Positions 12,201 through 22,400 of a DNA stretch of 64,000 bases are shown here, piece by piece (position 1 is the first letter of the stretch; every line of letters begins with the position of its first letter). The notes under the pieces are model-generated. The model was given only the letters and a program-made list of their open reading frames with translations. It did no database searches and was not told the DNA's origin. Where the stretch lies: positions 124,001 to 188,000 of the forward strand of contig MCFE01000014.1 of assembly GCA_002104905.1 (NCBI GenBank). The letters run 5' to 3'. This DNA is from Basidiobolus meristosporus CBS 931.73. Lineage: Eukaryota; Basidiobolomycota; Basidiobolomycetes; Basidiobolales; Basidiobolaceae. The position numbers and the translations under genes are program-made.

Positions 12201-13033
12201 GGGCCCTTTATGAAAACAAAGAGAGGGGAACAATACATAATAATTGCTACCAATTATATCTCAAAATGGGTAGAAGCCCAAGCTGTCCAAAATAAAGACC
12301 AGAAGACAACCGCCCAATTCATTCTAGAACACCTCATCTGCCGGCACGGATATCCTCAGATACTCCTGTCCATCAATGGTGGCTCCTTCCTGAACAACAC
12401 TGTGGCCCACTTGTGCAAAATGATGGGCGTGAAACAGGTCTTCACGGCCGTGTATCACCCGCAGACAACAGATTAACTGAGAGGATGAACCAGATGTGTT
12501 GCCGCATACTAGAGAAGCTCCACTGGGAACTACCCCAATCATGGGCCAAGCTACTCCCACTAACACTCCTAGCAATGCGTATGATACCAAATAAAACAAC
12601 AGGTTTCTCCCTGTACAAAGTTCTGTACAGACAAAGGCCCAAGTGGCGTGAAGAAACTGGATTGACAATGGAAGGTGTCCCCTTGATGACACATAACAAC
12701 TATGTAGAAAGGCTGATACACCGTATTGCCCACCTATACATAAAAGTGTTCAAAAATGTCAACAAGTACCTTCCCCCTCCACCCTAAAATGAGAAACTAA
12801 TGGGGCAAAAGTGGAAACCAGGCAATAAAGTGTGGTACAATCAAACCGTTGCAGGCCTCAAGTTTTGCCCACAATTTACACCCCAATGGATTGGCTCTTG
12901 CACCGTCATTAGCTTGGACCACAGGCCAAAGTACACCATTACCCTGAACAACAAGACAATCAGCAACGTAGTGCCAGCCCATCTGAAACCGTTTCATGAT
13001 GATCCACCAATCATCACTGAAACCAAAGTGTGA
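9192..13033 (+). pseudogene. gypsy pol (protease, RT, RNase H, integrase), disrupted
   Basis: Protease, RT, RNase H and integrase are recognisable along the plus strand. In the protease (9192-10451) the catalytic DTG-type triad reads N-T-G (asparagine codon at 9696-9698). RT (10500-11170) has three in-frame TGA codons at 10740, 10839 and 10959, and its usual [YF]-x-D-D box reads YLDN (10980-10991). RNase H follows to about 11780. The integrase (about 11950-12790) has a HHCC-like region, GIDFVGP, and a second catalytic aspartate position changed (SINGGSF), with a frameshift near 12470. A GPY/F-like C-terminal module (KPGNKVWYNQ to LKPFH) lies at 12800-13033. These changes make the element inactive. 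Confidence 0.9.
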
Positions 13034-13162
13034 TTAAACAATTATCAGGACAAGGATAGAGGAAGACACGGGATACATACAAAGTTTATTAGAGGAGATT
13101 TTAGTCACTATAGGCACAAATGATATGCACAAGGAAGTTTGCCCAAAAGGGAGAACAAAAGA

Positions 13163-14029
13163 ATGCATATGGAAAGTGCCAAAGGAAACAGTTCACCCAA
13201 AACTGGCAATACCCTTCCCACCAGTAAGAACCAAGATGATATCAACAACAAAACCAACCTGCAAGTGTTGAGAGATATAGTACAAGCATTACATGTGACA
13301 AGAGCCATCTATGAAGAGTTGTTTGCCGGAGCAGTCACGTTGATACAAGACACAATTAGAGAGGGACGAGACAAGTTACCCATGCTGATACAAAGCATGG
13401 AGATACTACCCAAGAAGACCGTATACCACCTAAGAGGAGGTTCCTTGATCATTAAGGAGAAGGACACCGCACTAATTCCTGTATCCATACTGGACACAGT
13501 CAGACAGAAGACACAAGGAATCAACTGTCGCGCCCTCACAAGACCTCAAGAGCCCCCCTGTTTTGTTGCATACTTGCCATTGATAGGTACCATGGTTGTT
13601 GAGGTATATGCAGACCTGGTACAAGCAGCAAGAGCACCAGAAGTAGAACTCCCAATTGAAAGACTCCTCCAAGAAATTTGCGAACATCTTGAACCGCATT
13701 TCCAAGAAGGAACCATCTTAGAGAAGATACGCAAACAGATTAAATACACCAGCCAGTTAACCCATGCGATCCACCAAGTTGCTGTGTTACAACTATTACA
13801 GTGGTTTACCGTAGGACAACTCAGGAACCAGTACAAAGTCCAACTCCAAGAAGCCAAAGAAACCGCTGCGGACTCTGTAGAAACCATGAGGCAAGTACAA
13901 AAGCGCCTTGATTGCGCCACAGTTTCTACAGAAGAACTACAATATGTCTTGGAAGAAGCAAAAACATGTTACCAACAACGGGTGACTGCCAACCAAGTGT
14001 ACACCCTCTTCAAAAGGCCATGCCAATAA
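13163..14029 (+). CDS. extra ORF downstream of gypsy integrase, unknown function
   Basis: An uninterrupted 288-codon frame from the first ATG at 13163, about 130 bp after the integrase frame ends. The protein has no signal peptide, transmembrane segment or cysteine cluster, so it does not look like an envelope protein. Its N-terminus is Lys/Asn-rich, then comes a mixed region (VLRDIVQALHVTRAIYEEL), and the C-terminal third is predicted coiled coil (QLQEAKETAADSVETMRQV). I do not recognise a family. Unlike gag and pol it has no stops, although the surrounding element is dead. It may be a third ORF of this gypsy lineage or a separate gene carried with it. The 3' end abuts sequence resembling Harb-B. 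Confidence 0.5.
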   Translation: MHMESAKGNSSPKTGNTLPTSKNQDDINNKTNLQVLRDIVQALHVTRAIYEELFAGAVTLIQDTIREGRDKLPMLIQSMEILPKKTVYHLRGGSLIIKEKDTALIPVSILDTVRQKTQGINCRALTRPQEPPCFVAYLPLIGTMVVEVYADLVQAARAPEVELPIERLLQEICEHLEPHFQEGTILEKIRKQIKYTSQLTHAIHQVAVLQLLQWFTVGQLRNQYKVQLQEAKETAADSVETMRQVQKRLDCATVSTEELQYVLEEAKTCYQQRVTANQVYTLFKRPCQ

Positions 14030-14192
14030 GTCGTGTTCCACTTGTGGATGCAGTTACACCTGACCATCTGCAAGTTACTTCTGGAGAACCCCTATGAAAA
14101 ATAACTGTGATGGTCATGTCAAAAGCTGTCACAAAAATTAAATCCCATGACTAAGAGGTATTGGTGCCATTAGGACTAACAATACAAGCACT

Positions 14193-14218
14193 AGACTTGT
14201 TCCATTGTACCGTGCCAG
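14193..14218 (+). repeat. Harb-A left terminal inverted repeat
   Basis: AGACTTGTTCCATTGTACCG followed by TGCCAG. It pairs with the right end, with 11 identical outermost bases and scattered matches after that. Behind it are subterminal motifs such as GCACTATG and CACTATGGCAC (14300-14340). Confidence 0.85.
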
Positions 14219-14934
14219 GGCGCGCGGCGCGATCCGCGGTTGCAAAGAACAATCGGGCGCAATATTATAGCTACCAGAAGGCAGGATCATTCTTGGACGA
14301 TTTTGCACTATGCGGGACGATCTCGCACACTATGGCACAATCTGACACGATGAGGTTGGCGTGGATGATCGCGCCAACTTGTAATGCTTGCATCACGTGC
14401 GCAATCGGATACCGCTATAATGGCAGGTAAAATCCGGTATTTGGATATGTTTCTTTAATGTAAATGGAAATAAATGTGTATCACACTATAAACTACACTG
14501 ATACTTACCATTTTGGTTACCCTCACTCCAATTGGACGGTATCTCAGTGGTTAATTGGTCCAAAGTATCCTGAAGCTGGCAGCCCCCAATTGGCTCATTG
14601 ACTACTGAAAAAGCTACCTGATTTGCCATCAAATATCCCATTTTGCCCATTGAGCAAGTAAATCCCTGATCCTAGTGATTGGGCAAGGTGTCATAGCCAG
14701 CACGCAAGCGATCGTGTAGGTGCAAAACAGATCCAATAGCTGCACTGGTATTACAGATGACGTATATATATGCAGGGTGTTTATTTATAGGGGTTCTGTC
14801 TCAAATGTGAGACGACCTTGATATTACTTATATCAAAAATTTGATGATCACTGATTTGCAATGGCTCAATTTGGATCGCAAAAAAAAAGGGTTGTTGGGA
14901 TCATTACAAATGTGAGCGATTCAAAGCAATCGCA
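14219..14934 (+). other. Harb-A left noncoding arm
   Basis: No gene was recognised in this 0.7-kb stretch. It contains GC-rich palindromic sequence next to the inverted repeat (GCGCGCGGCGCGATCCGCGG), several CACTATG-like subterminal motifs and the 3' flank of the companion gene. An A-run lies at 14879-14888. Confidence 0.7.
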
Positions 14935-16176
14935 TCATCTTCTCCTGGGTTTTTTTCTCACAGGGATTACTACTGAAGCATTTGGTAGTGACTCACTTTG
15001 CACACCTATACTACTTCCTGGCTGACTATCATCTTGGCTACTTGTATATTCATAGTCAGTATTTTGCCTCCTAGTTGATGAGTGTGATGCTGCAGCTTGG
15101 CCGCGCTGAATTGCTCCAACTGAACCAACTGAACCAACTGAACCGGCCTGTAGTGCCACGCGCTGACACGTTCTTTTACTTGCCAAGGGCTCTGGTGGTT
15201 GAGTCACTTCATGTTGGTCATCATCAGTCAGTTCACCAGAAGTAACTTGCTGATGGTCAGGCAAAACGGCACGCGCAGTCGCGCCTTGACGCGTTGAGAT
15301 GGCCCTTGGCTGAGTTCAATGTGATGCCGCATGTTGACGCGACTTGGTCCGCTCCAATGGACTTGTGTCTAAATGAGCAGTTTGGCAAGTTCTGGTAGTT
15401 TTGCTCTGAAGCGCGCGTGTTGACCCAACGCAGGGCGTTCTGGTAAAGGGTGTTGGCGTGGTCTGGACTGACGTGCGCCGGCGCGCTGTGGTTGCAAGAG
15501 ATGGTAGGGAATCCAGCGAGGCGTGCTGGTGCGATCTCGACGATGTTGCTTGTGGTCTGTATTCTTCCTCCTGAAGCTCACCATCTGATTCCTCAAGGTA
15601 TTCACTTACCCTCTGTCTGATACTTTGGAGCTGTTGCCTGGATGAGTCCTGTGTATATTGCTCTCGGAAGCCACTTAGCTCTACTAATATATCACGTAGT
15701 ACATTAGTCATTTGAGGCAAAAACTCATTCAAAATCTCTTTGGTTCCCAAAGTTGAGGCATGAACAGATGCGTCCGGCCTGTACTGTGCAAATTGCGCGC
15801 AAAATCGTTCCCGCGCGGCTTCCTTGTCAAATCCCCTCACTCTCAGCTCATTCTTGATTTCAATACTTGTCTTGTTATATATCTTTTTACATACATCGGC
15901 TGGCATCTTGATGTAGAACTCATGCCACAGCTTTCTACTCAAATTCTTCCATCTTTGTTGACTCTCTGAGGTATCTAGTTCTGCTAGATTAATCAGTAGT
16001 GCCCAAATATCTGTATGAAGGCTCATCATAGACACTTGGGCCATACTAAAATCATTTGGTGAGAACTCGAACGGATCTGACATCGACTTTTCTGGTCCGG
16101 ACCGCGCTTGTGAGCTGGGGGATGGGTTTTGTCTGGGTTGTACTAAAGATGAGTTGAGGCTTGGTATGGGGACCAT
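14935..16176 (-). CDS. Harb-A companion gene, unknown function, one in-frame TGA
   Basis: One minus-strand frame of about 413 codons from the ATG at 16174-16176, interrupted by a single TGA at 15316-15318. The frame is open on both sides and continues 120 codons to a natural stop. PIF/Harbinger elements typically pair a transposase with a DNA-binding companion protein. The order here fits, but I cannot see a clear Myb/SANT pattern. The conserved block is SLHTDIWALLINLAELD through FLPQMTNVLRDILVELSG. After it come an acidic stretch (EESDGELQEEEY), a Ser/Thr/Arg-rich region, a GSVGSVGSVG repeat and a basic tail (RKKPRRR). The TGA follows a CAT codon, so a CpG cytosine change could have created it. 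Splicing around it cannot be excluded. Confidence 0.7.
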
Positions 16177-16535
16177 AGCAACGGATTTGGATACTTATAC
16201 AGCAGTATATTGGCATCAACCTGGTCTTATATGAAATATATATGAAAACTAAACTGATTGTTGAATTTTCCATATATTATGCATGATGCATCTTGGATCG
16301 CGTTGACACGGATCAGATCACATCAATCGCAGATTTCCTATTTGATTATAGACCTATGATTAAAGCATCAATAAAAGTACCAAGGCATTGTTTGCGGATG
16401 ATTTTTGCGACATAATGATAGGATACATGGCAATTGATGGAGATTTAACCATAATGTGTTAAAAATCAGATAAATAACGCAGATCGTGCCGAATCGATTC
16501 AAACCGCCTCCATACAATCATCCATCAATTTTAAT
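16177..16535. promoter_or_regulatory. divergent intergenic spacer of Harb-A
   Basis: 359 bp between the start codons of the companion gene and the transposase. The spacer is also recognisable in Harb-B (1260-1336 and 7117-7402), with many CpG sites changed there. It presumably holds both promoters. AT-rich stretches such as ATATATATGAAAAC near 16234 are candidate TATA elements. I could not define the start sites. Confidence 0.5.
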
Positions 16536-17420
16536 ATGACTTACTCATCTGAATGGTCTTTTCTCATCAATCCCATCACTACCACTGGATTTCCTTTTGA
16601 CACACTGGAGGAGATCTATTCCAAGTACTGTGGACCATCAACCCCAATCTACTCAAGGAGATCCCTTGTTAAGCTTCTCTGCTATTACAAGAACTATTGC
16701 CCTACAAGGTTTCATCCCACCATCCATGGCAACAAAAGTCCTAGAAGCTTTCATTCCCAGCTGACAGCAATGGAGAACCACCTTGCAGAGGGTATGAATG
16801 ACTTAGAGCAAGCTTGGAATACTAGGTTCAGAAGCTCCAATAGACTTCCATATCCCAGAGTGTTCAGCAACAGGTTCCATATCAGGAGTATTTTGGATAC
16901 CTTCCCAGTGAGGATTAACAGACCTTCTAGAGGGCAGAGGCACTTTTATTCTGGCAAGTACAAGGCACACTGTGTGAAGTTTCAAGCACTGTCTGACATT
17001 GAGGGTAACATCATCTGGTTTAGTGGGCCATTTGCTGGAAGTAGGCATGACAAAGCACCCTGGGTAGAGAATCATCCTGAATTCAGTAGAGGGGAGAAAT
17101 GTATGGCAGACTTGGCCTATATAGGAGAGGATTGTCAGAGATTAGGATGTATTACAGCTTATAGGAAGCCAAGGAATGGTGTGCTTAGCAGGAAGCAGAA
17201 GCTCTACAATGAGATATTTAATCATTTCAGAGTAAGGGTAGAGCACACATTTGGATATCTGAAGAGATTCAGCATATTGGCAGGTAAATACAGAGGAAAG
17301 TCATATATAGGAGAAAACAGCAGAATAGGTAAAATAGTTAAGATACTTATCAATGCACAGTATGTTCATACAAGAAGACATCCACTGAGAGAAATGTGTC
17401 TGGAGCATTATGAAGAGTAA
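16536..17420 (+). CDS. PIF/Harbinger-like DDE transposase
   Basis: 294 residues, intronless and uninterrupted from ATG 16536. The catalytic core fits the DDE_4 superfamily seen in HARBI1-like transposases: first Asp in ILDTFPVRI (D121), second Asp in CMADLAYIG (D192), Glu in RVEHTFGYLKRF (E236). The intervening block GPFAGSRHDKAPWVENH matches the usual G-x-x-H-D region. The N-terminal third (SSEWSFLINPITTTGFPF) is shared with the Harb-B remnant at 1114-1259. All three catalytic positions are present, so this copy may encode active enzyme. Mobility would also need a functional companion protein, whose gene here has a stop. Confidence 0.88.
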   Translation: MTYSSEWSFLINPITTTGFPFDTLEEIYSKYCGPSTPIYSRRSLVKLLCYYKNYCPTRFHPTIHGNKSPRSFHSQLTAMENHLAEGMNDLEQAWNTRFRSSNRLPYPRVFSNRFHIRSILDTFPVRINRPSRGQRHFYSGKYKAHCVKFQALSDIEGNIIWFSGPFAGSRHDKAPWVENHPEFSRGEKCMADLAYIGEDCQRLGCITAYRKPRNGVLSRKQKLYNEIFNHFRVRVEHTFGYLKRFSILAGKYRGKSYIGENSRIGKIVKILINAQYVHTRRHPLREMCLEHYEE

Positions 17421-17577
17421 ATAAAGCAAGGAAAGCACTATTCTGAGCAACATAAGTAAGATTGAGTAAAATTACCAGTAACTGTATCATACCACTGGCA
17501 TCATGGTAGAAATTATAGTGCCAGATAGTGCCGTAGAGTGCCAGATCGATCCGGCAATATAAACCGGCTGGCACTAT

Positions 17578-17603
17578 GTGGCACTATCCAACGGAACAAG
17601 TCT
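17578..17603 (-). repeat. Harb-A right terminal inverted repeat
   Basis: Reads GGAACAAGTCT on the plus strand at its outer end, the exact complement of the left end. Just inside is a run of TGGCACTAT and GTGCCAGAT motifs in both orientations (17518-17590), likely subterminal binding repeats. Confidence 0.85.
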
Positions 17604-17608
17604 ACTAT

Positions 17609-18025
17609 TTAGAAAAATTGCTCCCCAGAATTCTCAAGTTTGAGATTTGCATAGGGATTGGGTAGAAATCCTACAGCTTTATGCCATTTTTCATTCACTG
17701 ATTCCCATATATCCAGGCTTTCAGCCAGCACTGCAAGGTCTAGAACCTCATCTGCCAGTCCTTGCAATAAATCCTGGCAATATTCAGGTGCATTCTCTTG
17801 AGCACTGCTCTTGAAGAAGTAATGCATCCTTTTGCTTTGCCTGTCATTGCCCCAAAACTCCACTGTATGCATAGCAAAAGTCTTTAGAGTTCTTAATGTT
17901 GTTGCTTTGTCTGCCTGTGGGATCTCCACTCTGTCCACAATGGAGGACATGGAGGCAGTGGTAGACAAATTGCCTTTCTCTGCAAGCTCATCCACCCCAC
18001 TGGAGTGTAGCTTATGTGGCAGCAC
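17609..18025 (-). pseudogene. unknown gene remnant, C-terminal part, next to Harb-A
   Basis: A minus-strand frame of 138 codons ending at 17609 with no recognisable domain: acidic to neutral, with FAMHTVEFWGNDRQSKRMHY and DLLQGLADEVLDLAVLAESL. Upstream, between 18026 and 18308, the frame is lost but a motif similar to one at 23130 recurs (CTTGATAAAT...TGCACT). This looks like the end of the same decayed gene that copia-2 split at 18309/22994. It could be a host gene of a repeat family or a gene of another DNA transposon. Confidence 0.45.
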
Positions 18026-18308
18026 TTCCTACTCTTGAGAAAACAGCTTCTGTCTTGTTGTTAATGCTTCTTAGCTATGATGGGATTCAGCCTGTTGCAT
18101 GCATAAGGCACTAATTGGCAAGAACTGTTGTTCTTTTCTTACGCTTCTCTGTCACTGGCTTGGATAGACTTTTCCCTTTACCTTATCCTTTATCACTGTC
18201 AAGTCAACCACTGCTACATTGTCTGAGTGCTACTTTTACTGAAGTATGCCTTCTTCTTGATAAATGCTGCACTAGTGTATCCATTTGTGCCATCTTGTTG
18301 CTTATTAG
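18026..18308 (-). other. decayed coding-like sequence up to the copia-2 insertion
   Basis: No intact frame. The minus strand retains a match to the repeat module at 22995-23340, so it is probably the middle of the same gene remnant. ATTAG at 18304-18308 is the left copy of the copia-2 target duplication. Confidence 0.5.
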
Positions 18309-18658
18309 TGTTGTAAGAGTCTTGGAGATATTGGAAGTGATTTGGAGAACAAGTAGATTATGTGGTTTTCACTTAATGATTTATTGAATGTAAAAGTAGT
18401 ATTTATACTTTTACATGGTCTTGGCATTACAAACACGTAGAATAGGTTAAGGAAGGTCCCAAGAACATGTGTGCAAAGTTTGGGGCTGTTTGGACAACTT
18501 TGAGAATTTTCATGTTCTGGGTACCTGGTATTTTGGTGAAAATATTCTAAGTAAATCCCGACAAGGAATTTGGTCAGTATTCTCTAGGATTTGAAGGTGA
18601 TGATCTAAGTGACTAAGTTAGGTGAATATTTAGGTGGAAAATACGAATTTTTACAACA
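18309..18658 (-). repeat. copia-2 3' LTR (left)
   Basis: 350 bp, TGTTGTAAGAG...TTTACAACA, with ATTAG duplicated outside. It is practically the same as the right LTR over the parts I compared. Confidence 0.96.
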
Positions 18659-18666
18659 CTCCCACT
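18659..18666 (-). other. copia-2 polypurine tract
   Basis: AGTGGGAG on the minus strand directly abuts the 3' LTR, the expected place for the plus-strand primer. The same sequence precedes the LTRs at 1686 and 23401. Confidence 0.7.
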
Positions 18667-18669
18667 CAG

Positions 18670-19449
18670 CTAAATGTTCATACTGACTAGTCCTAATTTT
18701 GACCTAAGATATTCAAACTTGTCTCTAGCTAATGGTTTGGTAAATATGTCTGCAATCATTTCATCTGTAGGACAGTAAACTAAGCTAACTAAGTTATTCT
18801 CTATAGCTTCACGTATGAAATGATGTCTAATATCTATGTGCTTGGTTCTAGCATGAAAAGTTGGATTTCTACCTAATTGTATACATCCTTGATTATCTTG
18901 AAATAAAGTAATAGGCGTTTTTTGACATAGGCCTAAATCTGTAAAGAGCTTTCTTAACCACATTGCTTCTTTTGTAGCTTCACAGGCTGCCATATACTCT
19001 GCCTCTGTAGTAGAAAGTGCTACGGTTGGTTGCTTTCTTGAGTTCCATGAAATGGCTCCTTTACAGTAAAGAAAGGTATATCCTGTGGTGGATCTTCTGT
19101 CTTCTAAATTTCGTCCCCAATCAGCATCAGAGTATCCCACAAGATCCTGTTCTGAATCCTTATAAGTGTATCTTAAGCAGATATCAGCAGTTCCTTTTAG
19201 GTATCTAAAAATCCGCTTAACTGCTGCAATATGATCAGATCCATAATTCTGATTATGTTGGCTGACAACTCCCACTGAATATGAGATATCTGGACGTGTT
19301 CCAAGCATGATATACATCAGACTGCCGACCATAGATTGATAAGGAAAGTCAGGGCTTTCAGATGGCACCAAGCTCTCTTGATTTGGTTGAGTTTTGACCA
19401 AGTTAAGGTTTGTCTCCATTGGGGTAGCTGCCGGTTTGCAGTCTTCCAT
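18670..19449 (-). pseudogene. copia-2 RT end and RNase H, out of frame with gag-pol
   Basis: An open frame of 259 codons giving the last part of the polyprotein: GTRPDISYSVGVVSQH, YSDADWGRN, ALSTTEAEYMAACEATKEA and the C-terminal TKHIDIRHHFIREAIE and FTKPLARDKFE motifs of copia RNase H. It is shifted from the upstream gag-pol frame by one missing base near 19452, where copia-1 has CATTTGGTAC and this copy CATTTGTAC. The frameshift removes RNase H from the translated product. Confidence 0.93.
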
Positions 19450-22400
19450 TTGTACTTCTTTAGTATATCTTGAATATACTTGGATTGGCTTAGGGTAATA
19501 GTCTGGGTACTTCTGTCTATGGAGAACTTAATCCCTAAGTAGTAACTAAGTTCTCCTAGATCGGACATCTTGAACTCCTTAGATAGGCTGGATTTAGTCT
19601 CTTCCAATGTTTCTAGGTTATTGGCGGCTATAATAAGATCATCCACATATAGAGCTAATAGAACTGGATTTGCTCTATCTGGCTTATAGTATATACTATA
19701 GTCAGCATTACTCCTTTTGAAACTCAAAGATTCCAAATAAGAATCTATCTTGCAATTCCAGGCTCTTGGTGATTGTTTGAGACCATATAGTGACTTTTTA
19801 AGCTTGCAGACCAAATGGGGGTTATCTTGGTCAACAAACCCATCAGGCTGGTCCATATACACGTCCTCATCAAGTTCTCCATTCAAAAATGCAGTTTTTA
19901 CATCCATTTGATGAATAAAAAACTTATATTTGGCTGCAATAGCCAATATTAATCTGATGGAATTAAACTTGGCTACCGGTGCAAAGGTCTCAGTATAGTC
20001 AAGTCCTTTTGTTTGAGAGTATCCTTTGGCTACAAGTCTTGCTTTGTATCTTTCAATTGTACCATCAGCCTTGTATTTTGTCTTGAAGACCCATCTGCAT
20101 CCAATTGATTTTTGGTTGATTGGTAATTTGACTAAGTCCCAAGTTTGATTTTCCATCAGTGCCTGATATTCCTCAGTCATTGCAGATCTCCAAAACTTCG
20201 TCTGAGGACTATTTAGGGCCTCTTTTACAGTCTGGGGTTCATCAACATGGACTGAATAGGCATAGGCTAAGTTTGTACCCTCATTGATATAGTAATTTGG
20301 GCTATTTCTTGTCCGATTGGATCTCCGGGCATTTGATACTGGAATGATCACTTCTGGGATATTCCTGGGCACTGATTCTGGCTGAACCACGGTTGTAGAG
20401 TCCTCTGGAGTGAAAAAATTTTCATTGTTTTGCTCTGATTCAATCCTGACAATTGGTGGACTTGAGATCAAATTTTCGTCATCATCTGATGTCATTTTTT
20501 GTGAAAATTTTGAATTTTCATCAAACAACACATCCCTGGACTTGATCAGCTTCTTTGCTTCGGTATTGTAGAGTCTGTATGCCTTACTCTCATTGCAGTA
20601 GCCCAAAAATATGCATTTTACACTTTTTGGCTCAAATTTTGACTGATTTCCGGCCAGTTTTTTGGCATATGCTGTACACCCAAATATTCTTAGATGTTCT
20701 GCACTTGGTCTGTATCCATACCATGCTTCAAATGGAGTAGAATCACGAAGTATTCTGTTATAACTCCTATTTTTAAGATATACAGCAGTGGCAACTGATT
20801 CTGCCCAAAAATCATAGGATAATTTTTGATCATGGATCATAGATCTTGCCATATCAATTATTGATCTGTTAGCTCGTTCTGCTACTCCATTTTGCTGTGG
20901 GGAGTATGGTACAGTAGTCTCTTGCTTTATCCCATGAATTTTGCAGAAGTGGATGAAGAGTTTTGAGGTATATTCTCCACCATTGTCAGAGCGTATTTTC
21001 TTGATTTTTTCACCAGTTTCTCTCTCCACCATGGCTTTGAACTCCCTGAGCTTAGACAGAGCTTCTTCCTTTCTCTCCATGAAGTAGACCCATGTGTATC
21101 TTGTATAATCATCAATAAAAGTGATTAAATACTTCATCCCGCCTAAGGATAAATTTTGCATAGGTCCACACAGATCTGAGTGAATTAGATCTAATTTTTT
21201 CTTAGTTTTGATTAACCCAGAGCTCTTGAACGGTTGTCTGGCTTGTTTCCCATATATGCAGGCTTCACAGTGCTCCAAAATAGCTGGGGGATCAATTTTC
21301 ACTCCAGAAATTAGCTGATCTTTGATCATTTTACGCAAATAATCAAAATTGATGTGTCCAAATCTCCTGTGCCAAAGCATTGGTGTTTCTTCATTTAAGT
21401 TACTTATATTGGCTTCCAGATATGATGGAATATAAGTCAACTTGTATAGGTTCTGATCTCTGATGCCCGAAGCAATATGGGCACCATTTTGATCAGTGAT
21501 CCTGCATCCAGAATTGTCAAAACTGAAACTGAGTCCTTCTGCTGTGGCCTTGCTTACAGAGAGTAGGTTCTTGGCTATTTCTGGTACATAGAGTACTTCT
21601 TTAAAGGTCAGTGTATGGCTTCCTTCACTGCTTCTAAGGTTTACTTGGATAGTTCCTTCTCCCACTGCATCAAGTGTTCTATCGTCACCCATGAAAACCT
21701 TCTTAATTGGAATTTCTTGATATTGGGTAAAAAGTTCTTTTTGGTGTGTAAAGTGTTGAGAAGCTCCAGAGTCAATATACCACGTCTGAGAATCCTTGTT
21801 TGTGGTCATATTTAGTGCAGATATGAATAGTCTATCTTCAGTTGTTACAGCATTTCCATATTCAGGCTTCTTTTGCTGATAATCTCTCTTTTTGAAACAT
21901 CGGTCTGATGTGTGTCCTTTCCTTTTGCAGTAGTTGCAAAATAGGTTGCTGTTGCCTTTGTAGGGTCTTGGGTACCTCCTTTGTTGGTTATCATTGCTTA
22001 TTAAAGCATTTTCTTCTTCCTTCTTATTGGCGCTTGATTTTCTTAATTCTTCATCCAGGAGCCTTCCATATACGTAATTTAAGGTCAAATCTTCAGTTCT
22101 GGACTCTAGGGCTGATACAAGGCCCTGAAACTCGTCTGTCAGGCTATTCAGGATGGTAACTATCACATCCTCATCAGTAGTTGGTATGCCCACAGATTCC
22201 ATCTCATCTACCAGCAGGGTAATTCTGTTAATTAGATTTTTCATTTCTTCTCCTGGCAGCATCTTTGTAGTAAAGAATTTTCTTCTCAGATACATTTTCT
22301 TGGCAGCTGAACATGACTGGTAGGTGTCTTCTAATGCTTTCCAGGCATTCTTTGCCGTTTTTGCTCTTGAGCATTGAATTAGCAATTTGTCCTTGACATT

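Larger units (their letters stand above)
7985..14034 (+). mobile_element. Ty3/gypsy retrotransposon, inactivated, only one LTR end visible
   Basis: The order is putative 5' LTR (about 7985-8348), primer-binding site (8353), gag, protease, reverse transcriptase, RNase H, integrase with a C-terminal GPY/F-like module, then an additional ORF to 14029. RNase H before integrase is the Ty3/gypsy order. I found no second copy of the 7985-8348 sequence, so the 3' LTR seems to be missing. Both outer limits are inferred from where similarity to the Harb-B companion gene stops and resumes. Several catalytic residues are altered. Confidence 0.85.
1114..14094. mobile_element. Harb-B: decayed PIF/Harbinger-like element split by two retrotransposons
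   Basis: Pieces collinear with Harb-A (14193-17603), but in opposite orientation, are the transposase 5' end (1114-1259, minus), the divergent intergenic spacer (1260-1336 plus 7117-7402), the companion gene (7403 to about 7985, plus) and a short later piece of it (about 14055-14094). The copia at 1337-7116 interrupts the spacer with a TTCCT duplication. A Ty3/gypsy element interrupts the companion gene. No terminal inverted repeats of Harb-B were found. Many CpG sites of Harb-A read TpG or CpA here. Confidence 0.8.
14193..17603 (+). mobile_element. PIF/Harbinger-like DNA transposon, nearly intact (Harb-A)
   Basis: 3,411 bp with inverted ends AGACTTGTTCC...GGAACAAGTCT (further imperfect match to about 26 bp) and a 3-bp duplication, ACT at 14190-14192 and 17604-17606. 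A 3-bp target duplication plus a DDE transposase of the DDE_4/HARBI1 type supports a PIF/Harbinger relative, although the usual target is TWA. It carries two divergent genes, transposase (+) and companion gene (-), around a 359-bp spacer. It is CpG-rich, unlike the other elements here, which suggests a recent arrival or little decay. Confidence 0.85.

Noticed and set aside
14158-14168. TATTGGTGCC resembling the gypsy primer-binding site
   Set aside because: Only about 8 bases match, no LTR precedes it and no gag follows. It is probably chance.
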